Below, in pieces: positions 14,083 through 25,796 of a DNA stretch of 64,000 bases; within the stretch, counting starts at the first letter, position 1; each line of letters starts with the position of its first letter. Under the pieces are notes generated by a model. That model was given only the letters and a program-made list of their open reading frames with translations, was not told the origin of the DNA and did no database searches. The translations under genes and the position numbers were made by a program. Source of the DNA: Trichosphaerium sp. ATCC 40318 (Eukaryota; Discosea; Flabellinia; Trichosidae); the NCBI GenBank assembly GCA_038496445.1, contig JALMLS010000361.1, positions 186,001-250,000 of the forward strand, read 5' to 3'.

Positions 14083-14433
14083 ATAAAAACAACAAATTTT
14101 TTGTCCAATGACGTTTAAAAGGACGCGAAAGTATTAAACGCATACACGTCAACTGTACAAGAATACGTTTAAGGGCGTACAAAACACAAGAGGTCTATTG
14201 CTCACTCACAAAAAAACGAATTCATATCTACGCAAGTATTTCTTGTAAGGATATTGGCCATCTACTATGCTAACATGATTAGAGTGATGATTATTGTATT
14301 TAATCAATTGTAAGTTTACCAGATATGACTTTGCTGGCTTAAAATCACTGTATCATTCACAATAACGATATTCGCAAGTTCTGATTCGCAAGTTGCTCGT
14401 ATAAACTACTGGAACGAACCTGTTGAAATTACC
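14083..14433. other. Intergenic region between UTP6 and the DUF2157-like gene
   Basis: About 350 bases. It holds poly(A) signal-like AATAAA just after the UTP6 stop and the promoter of the following gene. I see no gene in it. Confidence 0.4.
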
Positions 14434-16260
14434 ATGGAACTTTCACTAACGTATGTTTCTGTCTATAAACAGGACCTTGAAAATGCTGCTGAGCATGGTA
14501 CGTATAAAACAATATTATTCGTTCTAATAAAGCAGTAAACTGACCGTTTCTAACTTTTGTAGGCGCTATATCTACAGGCGAAGTAGATCAGCTTTGGGAC
14601 GACTTAAAACAAAGCGCATCTGACCGTCGCGTTCAAACAATCCAAAATATCGGTTACTTTGGTGGTGCTGCACTAATAGTAATGGCAATGGTACGTATAG
14701 AACGGAGAATAAACATTCCTGTACACTAAATCAGCCAAATGTAGATATGGTTTGCGGAACAAGCCTGGAGTGACCAAAAATCTTTGGCACTCTTTTTCGT
14801 TGCTGCCACATACGTAGGAGCTTTTGGACTCGTAGGGTACGGACCAAAACCGCAGGTAGAAGGTGAACGAACACGCGCGTGTTCTATTCCTTTAAACCTA
14901 CTCATCTAAACAAGTAATATACTCTCCAGTGCTCACGCGTATTAGAAAGTACTTTTACGGTAAAGACTCGATATCTTTGAAAACCGTTGGTGGTCTATTC
15001 GTTACTATCGCTGTATCTGTTAGTTCTGTTGCCGCTTATGGTCTATTACGTTATCTACATCTTAATGGTCATACCTATACCGATATCGGTGAGGAGGCTG
15101 CTGTAGTAGTAACTGGAGCTATCGCCCTTTACTTTGTAAACTACCCACTTATTACTTTGCCAATCTCCCTTGGTACGCCCTTTGAACAACTTTCTACCAC
15201 TAGTTTACCTCAGAGTGCAAAAAACCAAAACCTAAAAGAACCAACCCAAAACGGTTGGTGCGCGAAAAAATTCACTTTTTTTTCTTATTTTTCTTTGTTC
15301 CACAAAGTTCCATAGAGTTGAAAACTAGATCTTGATTTTGAAGAAAAACTTTGTTATCAACCAATCGCGTATCTAACAATGTATTAGCTCTGTTCTCTCT
15401 TGCCAGAGAAGACATCGCAACACTCATTTTCGGTCAAAACGCAACTGATGCTGAGTTCAACATTGTATCCGTTATTTTCGGATTCCTTGAACTAGTAGTT
15501 GGTTACGTCATTCAACGTCAAAAGCTAAAGGTAGACTACACATTCTGGATATACCTATTCGGTACACTAGCATACCAAGGAGGATTCACAGCACTTGTCG
15601 TCAACGACTACTACAAAAATCAACTCATCGGAGGTGTTTACTTAGCAGGCTCCCTTGCTTTGGTTGGTGTATCAATCCCACTCAACAATATTATATTCAC
15701 CATTGCTGGTGCAGCTGGTTCTATTTACTGGCTAGGTAACGAGTTATACCTTTACGGTAACCCACAATTCAACTCGATCGTATCAATCTTGATCGGTCTT
15801 TTGATTGCTGGTTCTGGTTACTACGAGCAGATACGCACTAAGAATGCTACATACCCATACTGGGCATTCTTAATAGGTGTATTGACATCCCAATTGGGAT
15901 GGAGCTCCCTCGTTTTTGGTATAAACACTAGTGTTGCTTTGAAGATTGTATTCCTATTTGTTTCCATTGCTACTGGATTAGCTTATATTCCAACAAAACG
16001 GAATGTATGTCTATTCTCTGGTGTAACTGGTGTACTATCTGTTGTTGGCTGGGCTGTTGACACTTATGTTCACCAATGGGCTGTTCCTATCCTACTCACT
16101 TTCCTCGGTAAGTTCAAATGAGATTTTTCTTTTATTTTTTTGGGTTTATTGCTTATCTTTTCTAGGATTGGGTCTTATTGCTCTCGCTGTTTGGTTGTCC
16201 TCAAAGAAATTGATCGAATACCGCGAAAAAAAGAAGAACACCTCAACTTACGAATTGTAA
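14434..16260 (+). CDS. DUF2157-like multi-pass membrane protein
   Basis: ATG 14434 (MELSLTYVSVYKQDLENA). The N-terminal soluble part matches the style of DUF2157 proteins (EHGAISTGEVDQLWDDLKQ), then about 12 hydrophobic segments follow, among them YFGGAALIVMAMIWFAEQ, FWIYLFGTLAYQGGFTALVV and WAFLIGVLTSQLGWSSLVFG. It ends with a basic cytosolic tail (SSKKLIEYREKKKNTSTYEL). Exons can be joined in frame: GT at 14498, 14692 and about 14867, a longer intron about 15172-15384 ending CTAACAATGTATTAG, and a last intron about 16110-16166. Codon use is regular and hydrophobic segments are conserved across exons. No transport or enzymatic function can be read; prokaryotic DUF2157 proteins are also uncharacterised. 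Confidence 0.75.
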
Positions 16261-16358
16261 ACAAAGAGTGTTATTACCCTTGCAATAAACGCATTCAACC
16301 CTCAAAAAAAAAAGCTTTTTTATTATTTTTGTTACAACATGAAAGAGGCTTGAGACTT
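16261..16358. terminator. Convergent 3' end region
   Basis: Only 98 bases separate the stops of the DUF2157-like gene (plus) and the oxygenase fusion (minus). The A/T-runs here must serve 3' processing of both. Confidence 0.35.
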
Positions 16359-18498
16359 CTACATCAAGAACCTACCCTCTTCTTTTTTGTAAGTGTGCTT
16401 CGCTAGATCTGGAGCAATCTTAAGTAAGTCTTTTGGTTGTTTTGGATGAAATCGAGTGATGTGACAAGGTGCGAAAGCACGACCAACTTTAAACTTTCTA
16501 GAAAGAAAATAACAATTAGAAATCATGTGCTTTTTGAAAAACAAACAAGTCGCACTTTTGTGTTTCTGTATTCAATGGTTCGTCTTTACCGACCATACTA
16601 CCCAGGAATAGTGGCTCCATAGCACACTTATACATTATTGGCTCACGCTCAGGTGTAACTTGCTTTTCGAATATTAAGCCAAAGATATAAGAGTACAAAA
16701 ACTGACTCTTCCAGGATACCACATCCTCAGCAGAGATTTTGTTCGGGTGCCAGTTATTCGCAGTTGAAAGCTCAGGTATATACGCCCACAGCTCACCAGA
16801 AGTGAAATACTTAAAGAATAAAGGCTCCCAAAGTCGATTTTGTTTGCTCATAGCAGCTAGAGCCTTGTTGCATGATCCAATACTGCAAAGACCATAATCA
16901 TCCAGATTTTGGATAACAAGGTCTATAATCTCGTTTGGTAGCTTCTAAAGTAACTAGTTAGCTTATATATTACAAATTTGTTGGGCAGCGGATCGTACAG
17001 TAAACTGAGGGAAGCTTTGCAGTTTTGTTGAGCACCAAATAACCAAGTTATAGCGTTTACCTTCAACAATAGGATCAGCGCTATGTGTAGCATTTCCTCT
17101 ATGGACTATAGCACAACCAGGTGTCTGACACAAAGCTCAGTTAAAAAAAGATACCTCGATCAACTAACCTGACCAACAGCGAAGCTGTTTTTACCGTCAT
17201 GAAACCGTAAATCTCCACCTGAATCCATATTAAACACATCACAACGCTACAACGTCTACTAGTACAAGCTGCATACCTTTAAATATCGTTCCAAGACAAA
17301 TATTAACAGTATACTGTGAGTTATCTTTATGAACGCGATGTTCCGTATCTTCGTGCATACTGTACTTTATCTGTGAAAACAAGGTTAGTATTGTGCACGT
17401 GACGTTAATTTTTTCTTACAATCATCGCATTATCCGTCTTCAATCCAGTATCAATATTATAAAGCTTTTTAATAGTAGGTTCTATGCACTTTTCTACTAG
17501 CTTATTCGCAAAAGTCTGAAGACCATAGTGCCTTAGAATAATACCCAAACTATTCTAAAGCAATTCGTTTTCATTAGTTAAAAGACCAACATGTACAGAT
17601 GGTAGACCAAACAGTCTATCTGGAAGGTAATCGTACGTACAAGAGAAGCTGTCGGGAACATGACTTTGATATATTCCGCTTCCTCTATGATATACTTACA
17701 ATGATCAAGTGATAGAACGTCAAAAATATGAATGTCTTTTGATGGACTTGTTACTACCCTCTTCTTCTTTACAGATTTCGAATTATCCATAATCTTACGC
17801 AATAGATTAGGTCTACATGGTTCGTATAGCTTCCTCATTATACGTGTACGTTCCCAGAGAACATCAGATTCATCAAAAAAGTGCTCATCAATTTTAAGTG
17901 GTGCCCTTTTTTGTGATTTTGCTGGCTATCTACGTGGTTAATAGCAAGATTCTGGATGTTATGTAGTAGAAGCGTACACTTTTTGTTTTCTTAGCTGATT
18001 GTTTTGGTTTGGGAGCCTTGCACAGGTATGATTTGTCGTGGTTTTTGAATTTTAGTGGGAAGACAACTACTGTTTTAGATTTACCAATGCTTATTGTTAC
18101 TTTGATATCAAATGTTCCCCAGCCAACCTTAAAATACATTAGAGTTTTTAGGTTTTTTCGGTTTTAACAACAGCGGAGTTGGCACTAAAAACAGATTGTG
18201 CTAATGGTTTGCCAATGCGTGGTCTAGTTGTTTTGTACCCTTTCTAGAGCAAATGGCCTTTTTTCAATGGTTACAGAAGGAGGGTTGAACTACGAACTGC
18301 TTAATAGACGACAGAGCACGCTTGCGTACGGTTGGGTGTAATGCATAAGTGACCTTGTTTATCTTTGCGTCGTCACTCTGTACCTCAATTCGCCAGCGAT
18401 AGCTATCGTTCTGAATATGTTTTAAGCATTTTATTTCGCAGTAAAATGGAATGCACCTTTAGCTTTGTACTGCGCTCTGTTATTTTCACAGACGCCAT
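16359..18498 (-). CDS. YEATS-like / 2-oxoglutarate Fe(II) oxygenase / F-box fusion
   Basis: ATG 18498 (MASVKITERSTKLK). First comes a YEATS-like segment (SYRWRIEVQS, KINKVTYALHPTVRKRAL, then VGWGTFDIKVTI). A Lys-rich linker (KAPKPKQSAKKTK) follows. The central prolyl-hydroxylase-type dioxygenase has HEDTEHRVHKDNSQYTVNIC (iron ligands HxD), GGDLRFHDG, GNATHSADPIVEGKRYNL (distal His and 2-oxoglutarate-binding Arg). The C-terminal third begins with an F-box-like helix set (LPNEIIDLVIQNLDDYGLCS, then SKQNRLWEPLFF) and ends RFLM at 16362. All parts join in frame through GT-AG introns, so I read one gene. Expected role: a histone- or protein-hydroxylating enzyme that recruits SCF, but this is inference. 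The YEATS call is the weakest part. Confidence 0.75.
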
Positions 18499-18683
18499 GA
18501 TTACACCTCCAAAGGGCTTACGGACTATTTACACCAGTTAAGTCAATAACAGTTAAAATGATTCGTTTAACAAGTTTCTTCATTAATACTTGACACATTG
18601 TGACACAGCATGCTACAACCATAGAATCAGCGTCTTTTTAGCTAGTTTACAAATTTTTTATTATGTTATTACACTAGTAGTCG

Positions 18684-19157
18684 TCAACGACTGTTTATTG
18701 TGATCACAACTATCGTTATCACACCAACGAGCGCAGTGACGCAAGCTAGGCCAATCAATGAACCTTTTCGGCTACATTTTTAAATAAGCTCATAACACTA
18801 TCTCTCTTACTTACCCTGACTCGCTTCGCCCGAACACCAGCAAACTCACAATTACACCAACTATGCTACCAAAAAAACCAAGTGCCAAACCGATCATAAA
18901 GTCATTGGTCGTACCTACTCGGTATTAATACGCCATGCATACGTATTATACTATCGATTGTTCAATGCACCTTCAATGTCTGATCGTGGAGTAACTTTGG
19001 TCTTTCCAACAGGCGAGAAATACGTTGTACCGTACGCCTAGATTTGTTGTAAACCAATAGTACTTTTTCAGTAGAATATTACTTGTTGCACTTTAGTAGT
19101 CTTCGCTCGTTGTACACCTACAACATGTGGCTTATATACTAGCGGTCGATAGGCCAT
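18684..19157 (-). CDS. Small two-helix membrane protein
   Basis: Reconstructed from four exons that are too short to stand out individually. ATG 19157 (MAYRPLVYKPHVVGVQRAK); introns about 19035-19079, 18911-18955 and 18771-18815; stop TGA at 18684. About 108 residues. The N-terminal half is basic and polar (TTYFSPVGKTKVTPRSD). Two membrane helices follow (FMIGLALGFFGSIVGVIVSL and LIGLACVTALVGVITIVVIT) joined by a short basic loop (RSESGRKGS). No family recognised. Frame continuity over three introns and the clean hydrophobicity pattern are the evidence. Confidence 0.6.
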
Positions 19158-19170
19158 GATGAACTAATAA

Positions 19171-19588
19171 ATGAGCTTTTCCCAAGAATCAGGGAATCTG
19201 CTGACTTATTTATCGGATCTAAGCACGAAAATGGTGAAGGCTGTTTCCTGAAGTTGTGTCGAAGCCTTGCGCTAATATTCTGGAATATACGTAATACGAC
19301 AAACAGCACATGTTACAGTTTTTTCAAAATGAAAAGAAGTCTCCTAAACAACTTTGATTATTTCTTCATTCCAGATATAAACTACCAACGCACATCATCC
19401 CATTATTACAACAACACTTGAAAACATCACCACATAAAAGGTACAGCTTAAACATAATGAGTTTAAAGCTAAGAAACAATAGACAGAACTTCCAACTAAT
19501 TCCGAAACAACATGCTCCAACTATTGCTGTTCCACCTTCCTTTGGAGTTGCATTACGCAATTATAAAGATGTAGCATCTAAATGGTAA
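19171..19588 (+). CDS. Small hypothetical protein
   Basis: ATG 19171 (MSFSQESGNLLTYLSDLSTK). Three or four short exons join in frame: the first ends at GT 19234, then HMLQFFQNEKK, YKLPTHIIPLLQQHLKTSPH, and NNRQNFQLIPKQHAPTIAVP ending at TAA 19586-19588. About 100 residues, with no membrane helix and mostly helical/polar. An alternative last intron from 19571 would end at TGA 19668 instead. The start lies only 13 bases from the start of the divergent two-helix gene. Unrecognised; model tentative. Confidence 0.4.
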
Positions 19589-19653
19589 AATATGGAAGCA
19601 AGAAAATTACATCAACGACACACTTTAAGGAGAGTACACGTGCCAAATTCATG

Positions 19654-19915
19654 CTAGCTATTGGCTGATGAGAATGTAAAGTCTGGCTCTTTAAGGGCCT
19701 TTAGATAAACTGTTAAGTCACTATCAATAATTGCTAGTGGTTGCAACATCTCGCCTGTCATTTGGAGAACCTATGGCAAGATAACGTGTAACCAAGTAAG
19801 GAAATGGCTAGCTTGGTTTTTTTTTTGAAACTTTTTTAATTGGCTTAGAACTGCCAGATTTACCAACTTTATTGCACAAACCGTCATTGGCTATGGACTC
19901 CAACTTTTACAGCCA
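19654..19915 (-). CDS. Small hypothetical protein, 5' end unresolved
   Basis: Two minus-strand exons join in frame: one reading LESIANDGLCNKVGKSGSSK, then after an intron of about 60 bases LQMTGEMLQPLAIIDSDLTV and YLKALKEPDFTFSSANS, stop TAG at 19654. The residue composition looks coding and helical, and codon use is regular, but I found no in-frame ATG upstream before the neighbouring stop at 19984. Either a further 5' exon is missed or the model is wrong. Confidence 0.3.
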
Positions 19916-19983
19916 CAATGTTCCTGTTTGCATTAGTATGGGAGGATTACTGAAGTTCAAGTAATATTTTTTTAAGACGTTTC

Positions 19984-22113
19984 TTATGATTTGTATTTAC
20001 GGCATCTATAGATTAACATGACGGTGACGAAGATGAAACAAAGCAGTAAAATGCCACCCCCTACACCAACGTACAGAAAAGGGAAAGCGCCTTCATCTTC
20101 ACAATCGCCTGAAAGGCGAAGCAAAAAAGATAGTTCCTTTTGTTCTATACTTAACTTTTTGCATTCCTTCGTTTCAACTCTGTCTTCGACTTCTTCCCTG
20201 GTAAGACAGCCTGGAGGAAATGTAACTGTCACAGAATCTTCAAGCTGTATCGTAATATCTGCAAATGAGGTAGTTAGAATGTGGCATTAAGACTGTGCAA
20301 ATCAACGTACTGGTTGGACATTTCAAAAAAGTGACATTAGAGCCAGATTCTAAGATAACGGTGGTAGCAGGAATGTCATCTAATAGCCTATTGAGAATAC
20401 CAACGATAAAAAAAAGGTTTGGTTTTGTTATACCGTCAATGGTCACGTTTCCTTCAAGCTTAATAGTGGGTGTTGGCGTAGCATCAATAGGAAAAATCCA
20501 CACACCATCTCTACACACAGCGAAGGGTACAAATCCTTCACATGGCCTTGTAGGTGATGTCTCGGCAGAAGGCGTAGATACGGGCAAAGCCACAGGTGAA
20601 GATACAGGCAAAGACACAGGCGAAGATACAGGTGAAGACGACACAGGTGCAGCCGGGTTAAATGGAGGATACACCAGTAGTTTAATGTCTACCGCCTGGG
20701 AACCCATAACTATTTGTCCTGTAACAGGATGTACAGCTGCGCATTGTACACTATTGTCAGTATGATTTGTAAAAATACCGTCTACTATTTCACCTACAAG
20801 AAAAGAAGCGTAAGAAAAAATTAGGAAATTTGTTTTACAATATTTCACCTTCAAGAGTTGTAATAGTAACCGTCGCTCCCGCGGCTGTGAGCATCAGATG
20901 CCCATCAAAACGTTTCTTTACAGAAGTGAAAAAGGTTGTTGAAGAATCCACTACTTGATCAAAAAATGCTGGTGCTGTGGGAGATGACTCAATAAAGGAA
21001 TGTAGCGAAAGCCGAAAAGCTCCAGCCACAATAAGAGAACTGTTGTAAAACAGTACGGCCTATACGGTAAAATATTCAGTTAATAGCACTCCAAGAAGGT
21101 GCACTAGCACATACCTGAGCGCCCATAATGTCAGATAGTGAAACTATTTGGCCTACAAAACGTTCAACACTGAATCTGAAAAAGAACTGTTTTATACCTG
21201 TTGAAGTAGATCGAACCTCGACATGACTTCCTATAGAAGCCAAAGCAAGAAATCTTTCATCTGGAGAGAGAGATAGCTGACGAATTCTGGAAGAAGGATC
21301 TGAAAACAAAAGTTATTAAGGCAAGGCTAGGTTGTTTGTTAAAATTACATAATTGAAAAGTGAGCTACGCCTACCAGCAGTCATACGACATTAATACTCA
21401 ATCAAATGTTTTATCATACTGCAAGCGAATCAAACTATAAAACGTGGTTTATACCAACGTACCAGGAACTGACATAGAACTTGCGAAAGTTCCATTTGGA
21501 TATATCTCCACAATGTTATTGCCAACTGAATTCACAGCACCGACATAAATATTTCCATTGGCTCGTAATGCAATACCTTGAGGATGCGACTGAGCAAACT
21601 TCAAGTTGCCAAACGGACTTGGAATACTTGTATAAGACTTTACAAGCGTATCTTGAAACATAAAGTAAAAACCAAGAAAATACAGAATGCACATGTGTTC
21701 TGTAGCACTCGCAACCTCCCCGTCCCTTTTAGTTGATAAAACTATAAAAACGTACAGTTACTTGAGTGTAATATCTTTATACCACCATCGTTGGCGTCAA
21801 CAAGACCGCTATCTGCTACAATAAGGTACTGACCATCATTTGAAAATACAAGCTCCTGAGGTCGTACAAGACCTAAATTGGAACTTACCAAAAAAAGTAA
21901 TCTTCTTCTAATGCGTTTATACCTGTAGTTGTAGTATCGTAAATGGCGTCATGGTCACCTTCTCCTATTTTACTATGTCAAAAAAGGAAAAGATAACTAG
22001 CGTATTGTGCGTGTTGTACCAAGCCATACTGGGGAAGCCTGAGCGTAACAAGAAGGAATGCAAGCAAAAAAAGCCAAAAGGACTAAAACAAAGCGAATAC
22101 GGTCCAAATTCAT
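19984..22113 (-). CDS. Secreted/type I membrane propeller protein with Pro-Val-Ser linker
   Basis: ATG 22113 opens a signal peptide (MNLDRIRFVLVLLAFFACIP, cleavage near SCYA-QA). The ectodomain has NHL/lactonase-like blades: PQELVFSNDGQYLIVADSG, HPQGIALRANGNIYVGAVNS, IRQLSLSPDERFLALAS. A linker of SPVSSPVSLPVSSPVALPV type at 20540-20680 precedes a second ectodomain (PCEGFVPFAVCRDGVWIFP). One membrane helix (FLYVGVGGGILLLCFIFVTV) and a basic tail RCRKYKS end the protein. Seven or more introns. Same overall plan as the gene at 8621-11119, so probably the same surface-protein class. Ligand unknown. Confidence 0.75.
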
Positions 22114-22511
22114 TAACTTTTAGCGGAATGGGGTGCTCAAGTATGTGCTAGCTCCTATTATAGCCACTATTACTAGTTTTGACTTGGCTCCTCACTTAAA
22201 AGTTCCGTTTTGTATGGCGTTCACTTATTCGTAATAATTGCGTTGTTTGTTCGTGTGAAGTTTTTACTGAACAGCAATAGAATAACCTAATTTTGTGCGA
22301 GTTTTTGTTCCAAAAAATGAGCACTGGGTTCTTGTAACACACCGCACAAACGAAGGCTTCGTTGTTGTAAAAATACTTTGCTACTAAGAACTTAGGACGT
22401 TAATGGCGTACTGAATGTGATTGTGACATTCCTTTTCAAAAGTTTCTAAAAAAATGTGCACGTGTGCAGGAGTCGTAGTTAATAATAACTACAACTGCAG
22501 TGACAACACTT
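22114..22511. promoter_or_regulatory. Divergent promoter region
   Basis: This 398-base gap lies between the starts of the propeller gene (minus) and the metallopeptidase gene (plus), both encoding secreted proteins. It includes GCACGTGTGC near 22458. No gene seen. Confidence 0.45.
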
Positions 22512-25505
22512 ATGCCCAGTTCACATCAATATCTTATACTTGTCGTTGTATTTATAACAGGAGCCATTACAGTACCAACACAAGGACTAACACGGATTCA
22601 TGCAAAAGACTTTATTGAAGGTTCATTGGAAAATAGTTACAAACGAACTATTCACTCCGGGTACGCTTAAATACGTGATTTTGACGCTTATTTTTCACCA
22701 TCAGGGAGTCTTTTATTGTTTATGGTGTTCAACACAATGAAAAGCGAAGTGCAGGGATTGAATTCATCTTAAAAGAGCAAATATCTCGCCCAAATAGTAC
22801 GCTTTTTGACATATTGAAAAACAGTTTTCTGATATCCTTCAAGCGTACGTAAATGGCGTTTTGGCAACCAAATCAGGTTTACAAGGTATTGTGTATATGG
22901 GACAAGTGCTAGATGATCCGAAAAGCATTGTTGTACGGATTTTTAGAGCATTCTTTTTTCTTTTAAAAATAGTTGAAATACTGTTTGGCTCTTTAGGTTT
23001 TTTTCACAGCACCAGCCCAAACGTCACTTTTCTTTTTGTATTACGGAAAACCCCTGGGTAGATTCACAAAATATGAGCTACTCAACAATTGTCAATATAG
23101 GCCGTAGCACCACACAACACGTTTTTAGTGTTTTTAAGTTTTTTTGCAGTTTTTGCACTGAAAGCCATTTTAGTTTTCTGACGTTAGCACTCATTACCCT
23201 TTTTTAGGTTATCACTGTCCGCAATGGTAGTCTGTTCAGAGGAATGGTACACCACTCAAACGGAGACCACCACGTCGTAAAGTTCGACACAACTTTAGTG
23301 TTGAGCGGCATACAAGGCAACACAAACGGTCACACCACTGATATGGGTTGCAGTGTAGAGCATTCTACGCCTAGAGACAAAAGTAACATATCTCGCTTTT
23401 GGTCTACCACAAAGAAAAACGTTGAAAGCAACGGTTTATCAACAACAAATGGCAAGACTTATAATATTAAGTTAGCCATCGAAACGGACAGCCGATACCA
23501 CGACGGGTTTGACAGCGACTCTGATGCACGTGACTACATGATGACTATAATCGGTGTCGTACGTAAAAAATTCTTCAGTTGCTCATTGATTCATTTTGGC
23601 CTTACTCGTTATTTCCATTAGGTGTCGTCCATGTTCCAACGTGATTTCTTAGCTACGCTTGAAATAGTTCATATTGGCATTAATTCTGGTTCCTCTTATG
23701 CTAGTAGCTACAATGTTATGCAACCTTACATGGAACGAGAATACCCTGACTTGGAATTTAACGTTGGCGTGGCACTAACTGGAGGTCGCTCTGGTGGAAA
23801 AGCGCAAAGCGTTGGTACGTTTTACTGTCATCTAACAAACCCTGATTCTCTCTATAGGCGGTCTTTGCAATGATCATAATTATTGTGAAGCTGGTATGTC
23901 AATGACATACGGGACAGATGAGTTTGATGCAATTCATGATCCGTACATACTCGCACATGAGGTACCATCAATTCCTCATACCCAATGTATTAATTAAGCC
24001 CAGATTGGACACATACTAGGATCAGAGCATACGCATGAGAGTGATCAATTCAATCCAGTAATAGACAATTGTGGAAATGGCGGTTCAGTACCAGATGATG
24101 CTGGTTGGTGATTTTCTTTAGGATTTTTCTGTTTGGTTGACTAAGTTGTTTCAAGGTGTTCCTATGAGCTACTGTGTTACTAGATCAGGTCCTCTTGATG
24201 TAAAACCTTGCTACGCATATTGTCAAATAGTTCTGGTGATGGGAGAAGTTGGCAAACATGGATACAAGTACCTTTAGATGTCCGTTTTAGTACGAGTAAC
24301 AAATCTGTTTTAAGGAGTGAGCGTATTAATCAAGTCATACGTGAACACTTGGAAGATTCTGAAACATGTGCTGAACTAGAGTTTACGACAGGTGTATGTA
24401 ACAGCTCCATAGAAACTTATGATTACGACTTACAAGACCACAACAGGCTCCACCACCTACAGATGCAGCTACAGATGCACCTACAAACAAAGCAACTACT
24501 GCGCCGCCTAATGATACACCAACCGAAACTCCGGAACCTACGGATGAGCCGGCATCTGTAAGTTACACTTGCAGTTATTGAATTTTTAGTAATATTTTTT
24601 AAGACAGTACCGACAGTATTGTATGATCAGCTCGGTAATTGCTTAGATCATAAATTTCCTGCACAATACCTGACTGACTTTCGAGCTGGTTCTGATGCTG
24701 CTGACGATTTTATTGTTCCTGAAGGCACTCCTTTTCTTCCTTTGCAATCACTCGAGTAATTGGCTGTGTAGGTTCGCAATGGTTACTCAAAACTGTTACA
24801 ATTGATGGAGCGTTTGAACCTAAAAGCAACACGGTCGAAATAGATAGTGTAACAGTAACAATATATCACGATGATAATGGTAAGATATAAAAATCGCTAT
24901 ATTGTTTGACACTATCTTTAGGCCTACCTGGTAGCATTGCGTGTAAAGAAGAAGATGCAGAGATACTTGCTCCTGATACAAGTTCAGAGCTGGCTCTATT
25001 CTTACCTAAAGACGATTGCACACTCAACCCAGGTGACCAATAACTTGAGTGTTTATTGTGTTTTTTTATTTCTCAAAATTATCTTATTTAATTACGTTTT
25101 TAGGACATTATTGGCTTCAAGTTCTTCCTTATATTGAGTACGGTTCTGATAAAAACCAATATTGGTGGTTTGAAAGCTCAACAACGAACGGCAATAAATT
25201 CATCTGGAGGGATTCTGAAGATATTTACTCAGACAAGCATGAGCCGTGTACTTCTTGGACAACCGGTGACAAATGCTATGATGTTAAAGGTGTAGATCTA
25301 TGTTTTTCACTGTTTGGTACGGGTTAAAATACTTGTTTTTCCTTGTATGATTGTTTTGTAATTGTTGTTGAAAGGTCATTTAATGAAAGATTCAACTGTA
25401 AAATCAACAGCTATCTCACTTGGTAAGTACTCACATTTACACTATTTCCTAATAACTACAGGTGTTTCCATTGCGTCATTGATAACTGTACTGGCTCTAT
25501 TGTAA
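22512..25505 (+). CDS. Membrane-anchored extracellular zinc metallopeptidase
   Basis: ATG 22512 with signal peptide (SHQYLILVVVFITGAITVP). A pro-region is followed by a metzincin-type catalytic domain: MFQRDFLATLEIVHIGINSG, ALTGGRSGGKAQSVGGLCND, then the zinc motif HEIGHILGSEHTHE (HExxHxxGxxH, with the GH split by an intron near 23960-24002) and a Met-turn PMSYC. A Thr/Pro-rich linker (TDAPTNKATTAPPNDTPTET) leads to a beta-sandwich-like ectodomain (VEIDSVTVTIYHDDNG ... YWWFESSTTNGNKFIW) and a terminal hydrophobic segment (ISLGVSIASLITVLALL). This may be a membrane or GPI-type anchor. Reprolysin-like (M12B-type) is the nearest family. More than ten introns. Confidence 0.8.
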
Positions 25506-25796
25506 GCACAACTGAAACAAGATATTACAATAAATTACTGAAACAAACTAGAGTTATTTTTCTTTATCACATTTGACGTCTTTTTACATTTCAAGGTTAT
25601 TAATCAACTGGTAACACTTTTTTTAAATATCGAACACTTTTTATTTACAGGATGCTGCATAAAATATAAAGAAAAAAAACTTCTAATCTGGCAGACTTTC
25701 CTCGTTTTTGTTTAAGTCATTTTGTTTGATTTTGTTTTTTACCTCAGTACATTTTGTGGGAGAGTTTTACACTTGCTATTGATATATCTTATTGGT
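25506..25796. other. AT-rich convergent intergenic region
   Basis: Lies between the stops of the metallopeptidase (plus) and the Rel/IPT-like gene (minus). AT-rich, with no reading frame worth calling; 3' processing signals of both genes are expected here. Confidence 0.4.

Noticed and set aside
20295-20765. Long plus-strand frame rich in TGKDTGED
   Set aside because: It is the antisense shadow of the Pro-Val-Ser linker of the minus-strand propeller gene, which has a signal peptide and membrane helix.
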